Assembly (NCBI GenBank): GCA_003488005.1
Contig: DNND01000020.1
Coordinates: 1 to 12,678, forward strand
Source: Blastocatellia bacterium
GTDB taxonomy: Bacteria > Acidobacteriota > Blastocatellia > Pyrinomonadales > Pyrinomonadaceae
DNA: 12,678 nucleotides
Direction of reading: 5' to 3'
Below the pieces are notes generated by a model. The model searched no databases. It was not told the origin of the DNA and was given only the letters and a program-made list of their open reading frames with translations. The translations under genes were made by a program, and so were the position numbers. Position 1 is the stretch's first letter. Each line of letters starts with the position of its first letter. Of this stretch, positions 7,613 to 12,678 are shown in pieces.

Positions 7613-8035
7613 ATGAAGTTCAAAACGCAAAATAAAGTTCTTGCCGCGAGCAGTTTGATTTTGCTGCTCGCCTCAATAGGCATCGGTGCACGCAAAATGC
7701 AAAAATTAGGCAACGGGACCTGGGGTGGTCAACACATTCAATTCGAGATCAGCGATGGCTCGGTCGACATTCAGTACGACTGCGCGCATGGCACGATCAC
7801 GGGCCCTTTAACAGTTGATCGTCAGGGCCGATTCAGTTGGCGCGGCACGTACACGAGGGAACGCGGTGGGCCAATTCGACTGGGACAAAGGGCTCAGGAT
7901 CAAGGGGTGACTTATTCCGGCACGCTTAACGGCAACACGATGCAACTTACGGTAAGATTTGAGAATTCGACTCTCGCGCCACAAACATATACGCTCGCGC
8001 GTGATACCGTGGGAAGAGTGCGGAAGTGCAAATGA
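7613..8035 (+). CDS. small exported protein of unknown function
   Basis: The 140-aa product begins with a clear export signal: basic MKFKTQNK, then the hydrophobic stretch VLAASSLILLLASIGIGA, with likely cleavage near residue 26. The mature part is about 115 residues and beta-rich, with alternating polar and hydrophobic residues (NGTWGGQHIQFEISDGSVDIQYDCAHGTITGPLTV...FSWRGTYTRE...VTYSGTLNGNTMQLTVRFEN), suggesting a small beta-barrel or sandwich. Two cysteines, one in DCAHG and one at the penultimate position, could form a disulfide after export. GGGAGG lies about 15 nt before the ATG, further than ideal. The gene stands alone between the divergent spacer and the repeat-rich gap before acyP. 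No function can be assigned; envelope or periplasmic location is inferred from the signal. Confidence 0.7.
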   Translation: MKFKTQNKVLAASSLILLLASIGIGARKMQKLGNGTWGGQHIQFEISDGSVDIQYDCAHGTITGPLTVDRQGRFSWRGTYTRERGGPIRLGQRAQDQGVTYSGTLNGNTMQLTVRFENSTLAPQTYTLARDTVGRVRKCK

Positions 8036-8060
8036 CTTTTGCCGGAGCGGCGGATTGATG

Positions 8061-8078
8061 GCGCCGGGTACCCGGCGC
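8061..8078. repeat. perfect 18-bp palindrome
   Basis: GCGCCGGGTACCCGGCGC is a perfect GC-rich palindrome just downstream of the small exported gene, followed at once by a second hairpin motif (GCGC GTGAA GCGC). No T-tract follows, so it is not a standard intrinsic terminator. The form is REP-like. Confidence 0.55.
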
Positions 8079-8125
8079 GTGAAGCGCAAGGAAATGGGTC
8101 AAGAGACGTAGCGAGTCCTACGACT

Positions 8126-8142
8126 CACGATTTACGATTCAC
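8126..8142 (+). repeat. 7-bp tandem repeat abutting the acyP start
   Basis: CACGATT, TACGATT and CAC occur in tandem and end six bases before the acyP ATG, occupying the place of a Shine-Dalgarno. An expanded version of the same repeat lies at 9134-9157. Just upstream, GAGTC/GACTC (8113-8126) forms a small hairpin. Confidence 0.6.
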
Positions 8143-8148
8143 TAGCAA

Positions 8149-8427
8149 ATGGCAAACGTAGCGCGAAAGTTTTTGATAAGAGGCGACGTGCAAGGGGTTG
8201 GTTTTAGATTCTTTGCGCAACGTGCCGCGGCCCAACACCAGGTCCTGGGTTATGTGCGGAATTGCGCGGACGGAACAGTCGAAGCGCTGGCCGAAGGGCC
8301 GGCCGTTAATGTCGATGAGTTTAGGAATGATTTGGTGACTGGGCCGCAATGGTCGCGCGTCGAACACGTCGAAGAAATCAGTCTTGAACCCACAGGTCGC
8401 TATTCGAGTTTTAGGATTGAACGATGA
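8149..8427 (+). CDS. acyP: acylphosphatase
   Basis: The 92-aa product is a typical full-length acylphosphatase, a small cytosolic enzyme hydrolysing carboxyl-phosphate bonds of acyl phosphates such as acetyl or 1,3-bisphosphoglyceroyl phosphate (EC 3.6.1.7). The family signature RGDVQGVGFRFFAQRAA is present at about residues 11-27, with Arg20 as the phosphate-binding residue. The second motif GYVRNCADGTVE carries the catalytic Asn at residue 38. The C-terminal FRIER gives the closing strand. There is no Shine-Dalgarno: the bases before ATG are a 7-bp repeat. Translation may be leaderless or SD-independent. The gene is followed by an inverted-repeat element and then apt, so co-transcription with apt is possible but unproven. 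Confidence 0.95.
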   Translation: MANVARKFLIRGDVQGVGFRFFAQRAAAQHQVLGYVRNCADGTVEALAEGPAVNVDEFRNDLVTGPQWSRVEHVEEISLEPTGRYSSFRIER

Positions 8428-8429
8428 AT

Positions 8430-8520
8430 GGTCAGTAGTCCGTTGTCCGTTGTTCGTTGCTAAGAACGTCGCCGTGACTACTGATGTCTACAACTAACAA
8501 CTGACAACGGACCACTAACC
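8430..8520. repeat. inverted-repeat element between acyP and apt
   Basis: The left arm (8430-8459) and right arm (8520-8491) match at 26 of 30 positions as an inverted repeat around a loop of about 31 bp. The arms consist of 7-bp units such as GTTGTCC and GTTGTTC. The element fills nearly the whole gap between the two genes, and a related one lies on the other side of apt. Confidence 0.7.
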
Positions 8521-8525
8521 GATAT

Positions 8526-9047
8526 ATGGATGACCTTAAAAAACTAATTCGCGAAGTGCCGGATTTTCCAAAACCCGGCATTAATTTTTACGACATCACC
8601 ACGCTGCTAAAGCATCCTGAGGGTCTACGCAAGACCGTCGATGCGCTTGCCGCGGAGTATGAAGGCGCAAAGGTCGACACGGTGATTGGTGTCGAAGCGC
8701 GTGGCTTCATCTTTGCTCCAGCGCTCGCCTATCACCTCGGCGCGGGATTTGTTCCGGTGCGCAAACCGAAAAAGTTGCCGGCGGAATGCGCGTCCATTTC
8801 TTATGATTTGGAATACGGACAGGACACGCTCGAGATTCATCGCGACGCCGTTGGCAATGGGCATCGGGTCATAATTGCCGATGATCTCCTGGCCACCGGC
8901 GGCACAGCCAAGGCAGTCTGCAATTTGGTAGAACAGCTCGGCGGAACCGTCGTTGGTTTGGTGTTTGTAGTCGAACTGGAATTTCTGCCGGGCCGCGCCA
9001 AGCTTGACGGCTACGACGTGAGATCGCTGATCAAGTATCAATCCTGA
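8526..9047 (+). CDS. apt: adenine phosphoribosyltransferase
   Basis: The 173-aa product matches adenine phosphoribosyltransferase, the cytosolic purine-salvage enzyme making AMP from adenine and PRPP (EC 2.4.2.7). Family features appear in order: an N-terminal IREVPDFPKPGINFYDITTLL segment (8-28), the VIGVEARGF loop (53-61), the KxxKLPAE segment (80-87) and DLEYGQDTLEIHRDAV (94-109). The PRPP-binding loop VIIADDLLATGGT follows at about 115-127 with both acidic residues. The length is close to that of other bacterial Apt proteins. Lys82 stands where Gly is common (KPGKLP). The ATG has no Shine-Dalgarno; the bases before it belong to the preceding inverted repeat. Similar repeat elements flank the gene on both sides. 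Confidence 0.97.
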   Translation: MDDLKKLIREVPDFPKPGINFYDITTLLKHPEGLRKTVDALAAEYEGAKVDTVIGVEARGFIFAPALAYHLGAGFVPVRKPKKLPAECASISYDLEYGQDTLEIHRDAVGNGHRVIIADDLLATGGTAKAVCNLVEQLGGTVVGLVFVVELEFLPGRAKLDGYDVRSLIKYQS

Positions 9048-9052
9048 GCATT

Positions 9053-9118
9053 GTCAGTAGCCAGTTGTCAGTTGTTAGTAACACAATCGCGACGGACCAC
9101 GGACAACGGACAACTGAC
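9053..9118. repeat. inverted-repeat element downstream of apt
   Basis: The left arm (9053-9078) and right arm (9118-9093) pair as an imperfect inverted repeat, 19 of 26 positions. They are built of the same GTTGTCC/GTTGTCA-type 7-bp words as the element at 8430-8520. It begins six bases after the apt stop. It could help terminate transcription, but no T-tract follows. Confidence 0.6.
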
Positions 9119-9133
9119 GCAGCCTTTACCATT

Positions 9134-9157
9134 CACGATTTACGATTTACGATTCAC
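9134..9157 (+). repeat. 7-bp tandem repeat (TACGATT) upstream of the tRNA
   Basis: CACGATT, TACGATT, TACGATT and CAC occur in tandem, one unit longer than the block at 8126-8142, with the same flanks (CACTAG there, CACCAG here). It ends nine bases before the tRNA. Confidence 0.65.
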
Positions 9158-9165
9158 CAGTTCTC

Positions 9166-9242
9166 GCTCCCGTAGCTCAGTTGCATAGAGCGTCCGCCTC
9201 CTAAGCGGAAGGTCGCGCGTTGGAATCGCGCCGGGGGCACCA
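9166..9242 (+). tRNA. tRNA-Arg (anticodon CCT), CCA encoded
   Basis: A complete 77-nt cloverleaf reading AGG codons. The acceptor stem GCTCCCG pairs with CGGGGGC with one G-U; the D stem is GCTC/GAGC; the anticodon stem TCCGC/GCGGA holds loop CTCCTAA with CCT at 9200-9202. The variable loop is AGGTC, the T stem GCGCG/CGCGC, discriminator A, and CCA is encoded. G15 and C48 are normal. Position 19 (9184) is C instead of the near-universal G, and position 56 (9222) is G instead of C, so the tertiary 19-56 pair is exactly swapped. The rest of the molecule has no stem mismatches, so this looks like a functional gene rather than a decayed one. Confidence 0.95.
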
Positions 9243-9356
9243 CCTCTTCATCTCGCACAAACATCATCAATTTTGGGTCCGACGTTTAGGACATGTGTGC
9301 AAATCAGGCCTCGGCTGCGGCAAAGCTTCGTTCGACGTTGTCGACGACACTTTTCC

Positions 9357-9384
9357 TTGACACAGCGCCTGACGGTTGTAAGAT
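9357..9384 (+). promoter_or_regulatory. sigma70-type promoter for the S74-type exported protein
   Basis: A perfect TTGACA (9357-9362) is separated by 16 bp from TAAGAT (9379-9384), four of six matches to the -10 consensus. It predicts a leader of roughly 110 nt before the GTG start. Confidence 0.55.
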
Positions 9385-9488
9385 TAACTCCTCAGATTTC
9401 CTCGCAAGCTTAAGTCCACCTTTCTAAAACTTCCTTTCAGAAAGTCAGGCCTTAATCACCCTTGACAGTTACTCGCAACCAAACCAAT

Positions 9489-9494
9489 AGGAGG
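9489..9494 (+). promoter_or_regulatory. perfect Shine-Dalgarno before a GTG start
   Basis: AGGAGG is followed by five bases and GTG at 9500, which settles the start of the S74-type gene. It is the strongest ribosome-binding site in the window and suggests abundant expression. Confidence 0.85.
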
Positions 9495-9499
9495 CCTCA

Positions 9500-11308
9500 G
9501 TGAAGAACCTAAAATTCGTGTCTTACATACTTAGCATAATGTTCGTCGTCGCCTGCTTGCACGTCTCTGCGTCGGCCCAGATGGCCGAAGACAGAGGCAA
9601 ACTTGCAACCATCAACGGAACGGGATCGAGCGTGAGGTGGGACGTCAACGCTCCGAATGCCGGAGTAACTCTTGTCATCTCGGCGCCCGATGGCCGGGTG
9701 TTCACTAAAAACTTCAAGGGCGGCTCTTCGGCTGATTTTTCGATCGCCGACGCTCAGGGCGAAAGGTTGCCGGACGGGCAATACACTTATGAGTTGCGCC
9801 TAACGACGGTGTCCTCACTGCGCAAAGATTCAACGTCGAACGGACGCGGTAAAGAGGACGAGCCCGAAAGCGTACGGGCCGCCCGCAAAAGCCCGCCGTT
9901 GCAACCCGTCGAGTCGGGCAGTTTCTCAATTGTAAACGGCGCAGTCGTAGTCGCCGGCTCCAGCGAAGAAAGTGGTGCCAGACCGGCGAACAAAATATCC
10001 GAACAGCAGAAACTTCCCGGCGAATTTTCCGCCAAACGATCAGGTTTCAGACTACATCATTTTTCTCCGCTGTTTATGCCTGACCAGGTAATCCCGGACG
10101 ATCTGATCGTGCAGGGCAGCGCCTGCGTCGGCCTTGATTGCGTCAATAACGAAGCCTTCGGATTTGACACCGTCAGACTGAAGGAGAACAACACGCGCCT
10201 CCAGTTTGACGACACCAGCGCGGCCGGCTTCCCCACTAATAACTGGCAAATAAGAGCAAACAGTTCAGCCGGCGGCGGCGCCAGCTTTCTTGCGTTTGTG
10301 GATCAAGGCACAGGCGGTAATTCCGAGACCGGCACGATTGTGTTTGAAGTCGACGCCGGTGCACCGGCCAACGCGCTCAAGGTAGGCAGCACGGGCAGGG
10401 TCGGGTTCAGGACGGCAACGCCAGTACTGGATTTGCATATTACGACTGGCGATACGCCCGCTCACCGCCTTGAGCAAACAAATGCCAGCGGTTTTACCGC
10501 GCAGACTTGGGACATTGCCGGCAACGAAGCGAACTTTTTCGTCCGCGACGTAACCGGCGGCTCCCGCTTGCCGTTCCGCATTCGGCCCGGGGCGCCGACG
10601 AGCAGTATTGACATCTCGGCAACTGGCGATGTGGGCATGGGAACAGCGAGTCCAGCAGCCGAACTAAATATTTCGAAAAACCAGGCCACCGGCACGGAAG
10701 TTAGAGTAGATAATACTAACGCCGCCGGCTTTGCTGGTTTATATATGAACGGCGGGTTCGCAGGAGCGAGCGGCGGTTTTGTTCAATGGAATAACACGAC
10801 TGGCGCGGAGAATCTTTTCGTCGGCACTGCGACGGCGAAACCCCTTCACTTTGGCACCGACAACTCAATCCGAATGAGTGTGTTGCAAACTACCGGACGC
10901 GTCGGCATCGGGACAACTACACCCGATCAGCTTCTGTCGGTCAACGGAGACGCCAGCAAACTTGGCGGCGGATCCTGGCAGAGTTTTTCGGATGAGCGTT
11001 TGAAGACGATTAAGGGACGCTTCAACAGCGGACTAAAAGCAGTCATGCAGTTGCAGCCGCTTCGCTATGAGTACAACGAGATCAATGCGCTGGGCATTCA
11101 CTCAGCAGGAGAACACGTCGGCTTCGGAGCACATGCAGTGCAGAAGGTCATTCCGGAAGCAGTAACCAGCAACAGCCAGGGCTACTTGATGATCAATAAC
11201 GATCCAATTCTGTGGACCATGCTCAACGCCATCAAGGAACAACAGAAAGAGATTGAGCAACTGAAAGGACAAGTTAGGCAGTTGCGCGCAGCTCGCAAGC
11301 ATCGATAG
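9500..11308 (+). CDS. exported tail-fiber-like protein with S74-type C-terminal chaperone domain
   Basis: The 602-aa product starts with a Sec signal (MKNLKFVSYILSIMFVVACLHVSASA, cleaved near ASA-Q27). Next come a small beta domain like those of adhesins or FlgD (VRWDVNAPNAGVTLVISAPDGRVFTKNF, about 46-95), a low-complexity segment, and a long beta-rich stalk. The stalk repeats the motif GRVGIGTTTP (about 299, 376 and 466), typical of trimeric fibers. The C-terminus is an intramolecular chaperone of the S74 type: SDERLKTIKG begins with Ser497-Asp498, the conserved self-cleavage site of phage endosialidase and tail-fiber chaperones, and ends in a coiled coil (LNAIKEQQKEIEQLKGQVRQLRAAR). In known relatives the chaperone trimerises the fiber and is then released. 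No phage genes surround it, so it is probably a surface or secreted structure of the cell. It is a single-gene unit with its own promoter and terminator. Confidence 0.85.
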   Translation: MKNLKFVSYILSIMFVVACLHVSASAQMAEDRGKLATINGTGSSVRWDVNAPNAGVTLVISAPDGRVFTKNFKGGSSADFSIADAQGERLPDGQYTYELRLTTVSSLRKDSTSNGRGKEDEPESVRAARKSPPLQPVESGSFSIVNGAVVVAGSSEESGARPANKISEQQKLPGEFSAKRSGFRLHHFSPLFMPDQVIPDDLIVQGSACVGLDCVNNEAFGFDTVRLKENNTRLQFDDTSAAGFPTNNWQIRANSSAGGGASFLAFVDQGTGGNSETGTIVFEVDAGAPANALKVGSTGRVGFRTATPVLDLHITTGDTPAHRLEQTNASGFTAQTWDIAGNEANFFVRDVTGGSRLPFRIRPGAPTSSIDISATGDVGMGTASPAAELNISKNQATGTEVRVDNTNAAGFAGLYMNGGFAGASGGFVQWNNTTGAENLFVGTATAKPLHFGTDNSIRMSVLQTTGRVGIGTTTPDQLLSVNGDASKLGGGSWQSFSDERLKTIKGRFNSGLKAVMQLQPLRYEYNEINALGIHSAGEHVGFGAHAVQKVIPEAVTSNSQGYLMINNDPILWTMLNAIKEQQKEIEQLKGQVRQLRAARKHR

Positions 11309-11330
11309 CGCATATCACCACTTGTCTATT

Positions 11331-11363
11331 GGGGCTACCTGACACGTGGCCCCTTTTCTTTTT
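11331..11363 (+). terminator. intrinsic terminator of the S74-type gene
   Basis: GGGGCTAC and GTGGCCCC pair as an 8-bp stem with one G-U around a 7-nt loop (11331-11353), followed by TTTTCTTTTT. It starts 22 bases after the stop codon. The T-tract overlaps the stop codon of the convergent DCC gene. It should act only on the + strand because the opposite side lacks a T-tract. Confidence 0.9.
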
Positions 11364-11790
11364 AATCATCCAGAAATTTCGCGCGATGTTTTGGTTCCGG
11401 CAACATGCAGGATTCAAATTTGCCGAATACTCGGTAGCGATTGCGCGCAACCAATCCGTAAATCCCGTCGCGAATTGTTCGCGGCAGTATCTTCCCCACC
11501 GCTGCCAACTTCCAAACGCCGCCCAGGTGTTTAAGCAAGAACAAGATTGCATCTGAACGAGCTAATAACCGCTCCGTCGGCTGCTTATATTCAACTACCA
11601 CGTAAACGGTATCGAGGTCGTGCGGATCTCGGTTGTGCCGCCGCAATGTCGCACTGGCGAGGTCGCTTTGCAGCGCTGCAAAACGAAAGTAATCCCGCTT
11701 GTCATGCTTCAAGACAAATTGGACCAGTCGATTGCACAGGCCGCAAACCCCATCGTAGAAAATGATTGGATTGGAATTTGTTTCGGACAA
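11362..11790 (-). CDS. DCC family (DUF393) thiol-disulfide oxidoreductase-like protein
   Basis: The 142-aa product carries the DCC signature YDGVCGLCN at residues 12-20, where Asp13 and Cys16/Cys19 give the family its name, followed by the usual RLVQFVLKHD helix and FRFAALQS. Later family positions include YVVVE, RSDAILFLLKHLGG and YGLVARNRYRVFGK. The CxxC resembles thioredoxin-type centres, and the family is assumed to act in redox chemistry, though substrates are unknown. The length is typical and there is no signal peptide. The start is TTG at 11788-11790, the only start codon near the expected N-terminus; no Shine-Dalgarno is evident. A 16-bp perfect palindrome lies 19 bp upstream. The gene follows the lipoprotein gene on the same strand with a 101-bp gap. 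Confidence 0.88.
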   Translation of the reverse strand: MSETNSNPIIFYDGVCGLCNRLVQFVLKHDKRDYFRFAALQSDLASATLRRHNRDPHDLDTVYVVVEYKQPTERLLARSDAILFLLKHLGGVWKLAAVGKILPRTIRDGIYGLVARNRYRVFGKFESCMLPEPKHRAKFLDD

Positions 11791-11809
11791 GGTAAATGGA
11801 CCGACAGCA

Positions 11810-11825
11810 GCGATGACGTCATCGC
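11810..11825 (-). promoter_or_regulatory. perfect 16-bp palindrome upstream of the DCC gene
   Basis: GCGATGACGTCATCGC is a perfect palindrome centred about 28 bp before the TTG start, in the gap between the lipoprotein and DCC genes. Position and symmetry fit an operator for a dimeric regulator, but no regulator is encoded nearby. Confidence 0.45.
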
Positions 11826-11891
11826 AGGCTCGAGTTGTTACTTGATTGTGTCTTAGTTTGAAAGAAAACTGAAATTCTCTTGATCTGCGCG

Positions 11892-12473
11892 TTATTTGAA
11901 CTCGAAAGATTTGATGTAGTCAGTGTAAGCCTGGTCCCAGTGGCCGACAGTGTTTTGCGGTCCAGTCAATTTAACAAAGTACGAACCTTTTGGCGTTTCA
12001 ATAATCGCCGCGCGCATGCGGTAATTGGACATGTCGGCCGGAGCCGCGCCCGGCGAAGCTCCAGGGGAGGCCATGCCGCCGTTGTATTTACCGAGAACAT
12101 CAACGCTGGTGACCGGCAGGCCGTTGACGGTCGTGTGTTCGACCTTTGCCTTTTCCTTTGAGGGAGTGCCATCCGCCTGTTGCATTTGATTCACCCAGCG
12201 ATCGATGTTGGCCTCTTTTGAACCGCCCTGACCCTGACCAAAGTAATAAACCACGAGTTCCGCATCGGCGCCGTCGCCTTCGGCTTTTGGTAATTTGTAT
12301 TGCGCCACGCGCATGTTGGAGTTTGGTTTTTCCTCCTGCCAACCATCGGGCGCCTTGTAGCGTAACTCGCCACTTGTTTGAGAAGCGGCGTTGCCAGGGG
12401 CAGTCACTGCGGAATTTTTATCACAAGCGCCGCAAAGAAGCGCGGCGGCAACCAAAAGAATTATTGTTTTCAT
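11892..12473 (-). CDS. predicted lipoprotein of unknown function
   Basis: The 193-aa product begins MKTIILLVAAALLCGACDKNS, a short lipoprotein signal with Cys17 as the likely lipidated residue. The lipobox CGAC has Cys instead of Leu at -3, which is less usual; Cys14 is a weaker alternative. The mature protein has no enzymatic motif I recognise. It contains YKAPDGWQEEKPNSNMRVAQYKLPK, AELVVYYFGQGQGGSKEANIDRWVNQM, a low-complexity PGASPGAAPADM insert and an end resembling a small soluble alpha/beta domain (GSYFVKLTGPQNTVGHWDQAYTDYIKSFEF). It should sit on the periplasmic face of a membrane. GGAAG lies about five bases before the ATG. The repeat-rich 200 bases upstream show no strong promoter. 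The DCC gene downstream may or may not be co-transcribed. Confidence 0.8.
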   Translation of the reverse strand: MKTIILLVAAALLCGACDKNSAVTAPGNAASQTSGELRYKAPDGWQEEKPNSNMRVAQYKLPKAEGDGADAELVVYYFGQGQGGSKEANIDRWVNQMQQADGTPSKEKAKVEHTTVNGLPVTSVDVLGKYNGGMASPGASPGAAPADMSNYRMRAAIIETPKGSYFVKLTGPQNTVGHWDQAYTDYIKSFEFK

Positions 12474-12544
12474 GATGCTTCCATTAAGCCGAAATATTCA
12501 GATCATGTAAATGCATGACGCGCAGATTACCCCTTCGGTGGCAT

Positions 12545-12615
12545 AGACTTTAGCCTGTGGTTCGTGGAGTGGCCCAGACGTCAGCCTGTGGTTGCCAAGA
12601 GTCCACCGACTAAAG
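12545..12615. repeat. direct repeat pair with inverted third copy
   Basis: AGACTTTAGCCTGTGGTT (12545-12562) and AGACGTCAGCCTGTGGTT (12576-12593) differ at two of 18 positions and lie 31 bp apart. The reverse complement of 12601-12615 (CTTTAGTCGGTGGAC) resembles the same unit. It looks like a cluster of dispersed REP-like sequences. Confidence 0.55.
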
Positions 12616-12659
12616 AAAGCTCTGATTAAGTAAGCGAATTTCATCGGTATCAGTCTTTC

Positions 12660-12678
12660 GACGCGTAGCGTCCGTACG
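12660..12678. repeat. inverted copy of the 19-bp repeat at 66-84
   Basis: GACGCGTAGCGTCCGTACG is the exact reverse complement of 66-84, and contains the GACGC/GCGTC hairpin with a GTA loop. The window ends here, so the element may be cut. Confidence 0.75.

Larger units (their letters stand above)
9243..9499. other. intergenic region upstream of the S74-type exported protein
   Basis: This 257-bp non-coding stretch follows the tRNA. It contains a strong promoter candidate at 9357-9384, a leader with a possible CTTTCT/AGAAAG hairpin near 9424-9445, and the Shine-Dalgarno at 9489-9494. I see no gene and no clear terminator for the tRNA transcript. Confidence 0.5.
12474..12678. other. non-coding, repeat-rich window end
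   Basis: No gene is seen in these 205 bases. Directly upstream of the lipoprotein gene, TCATG and CATGA form a small inverted repeat around TAAATG (about 12503-12518). The rest holds the direct repeats at 12545-12593, a related inverted segment at 12601-12615 and the terminal 19-bp repeat. Confidence 0.5.

Noticed and set aside
8126..9157. Regular repeats as a possible CRISPR array
   Set aside because: Units are 7 bp and contiguous without spacers, and no cas gene is present.
9166..9242. tRNA as a pseudogene because of the deviating D and T loops
   Set aside because: All stems pair, CCA is encoded, and the two deviations compensate each other.
9462..9490. Second TTGACA upstream of the S74-type gene
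   Set aside because: Its -10 position would be CAATAG overlapping the Shine-Dalgarno, leaving no room for a leader; the promoter at 9357-9384 is better.
9500..11308. Prophage remnant based on the tail-fiber-like domain
   Set aside because: There is a signal peptide, its own promoter and terminator, and no other phage gene around it.
11813..11822. ATGACGTCAT as a eukaryotic CRE-type site
   Set aside because: The context is bacterial; only the symmetry is meaningful.

Overview
Window type and likely source. The window is ordinary bacterial chromosome: eight protein genes I can describe with some confidence, one small secreted orphan, one tRNA, and an unusual density of small intergenic repeats. 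The gene set (chlorite-dismutase-family protein, four-helix-bundle protein, very large exported hypothetical, DCC protein, exported S74 protein) and the intergenic 7-bp tandem repeats suggest an Acidobacteriota genome, perhaps class Blastocatellia. That assignment is inference from general resemblance; no rRNA is present to test it. I found no CRISPR array, transposase, prophage cassette or recognisable defence system.

Layout. Positions 1-110 hold a structured repeat with nested inverted repeats. On the + strand follow a HemQ/ChdC-like chlorite-dismutase-family gene (260-1030), a four-helix-bundle gene (1088-1480) and a very large exported glycoside-hydrolase-like gene (1486-4521). Facing them on the - strand is a 911-aa HEAT/coiled-coil gene (4561-7296) with a TTG start and a good Shine-Dalgarno. 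A 316-bp divergent spacer leads to a small exported protein (7613-8035), then acylphosphatase (8149-8427), adenine phosphoribosyltransferase (8526-9047) and a tRNA-Arg(CCT) (9166-9242), all on the + strand and separated by repeat-filled gaps. An exported protein with an S74-type C-terminal chaperone (9500-11308) has its own promoter, a strong ribosome-binding site and a clear intrinsic terminator. On the - strand are a DCC/DUF393 protein (11362-11790) and a lipoprotein (11892-12473). The last 200 bases are non-coding and repeat-rich, and end with an inverted copy of a 19-bp segment found at 66-84.

How the genes relate. I see no single pathway. acyP, apt and the tRNA are housekeeping genes lying in tandem but interrupted by inverted repeats, so operon structure is doubtful. 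Four or five products carry export signals, indicating a substantial envelope or secreted component.

Most notable. The tRNA-Arg(CCT) has C at position 19 and G at position 56, an exact swap of the nearly universal G19-C56 tertiary pair, while everything else looks functional. Next come the repeat families: 7-bp tandem repeats, paired inverted repeats on both sides of apt, perfect palindromes of 18 and 16 bp, and G/A-rich repeats flanking the four-helix-bundle gene, one of which is now translated as a linker in its neighbour.
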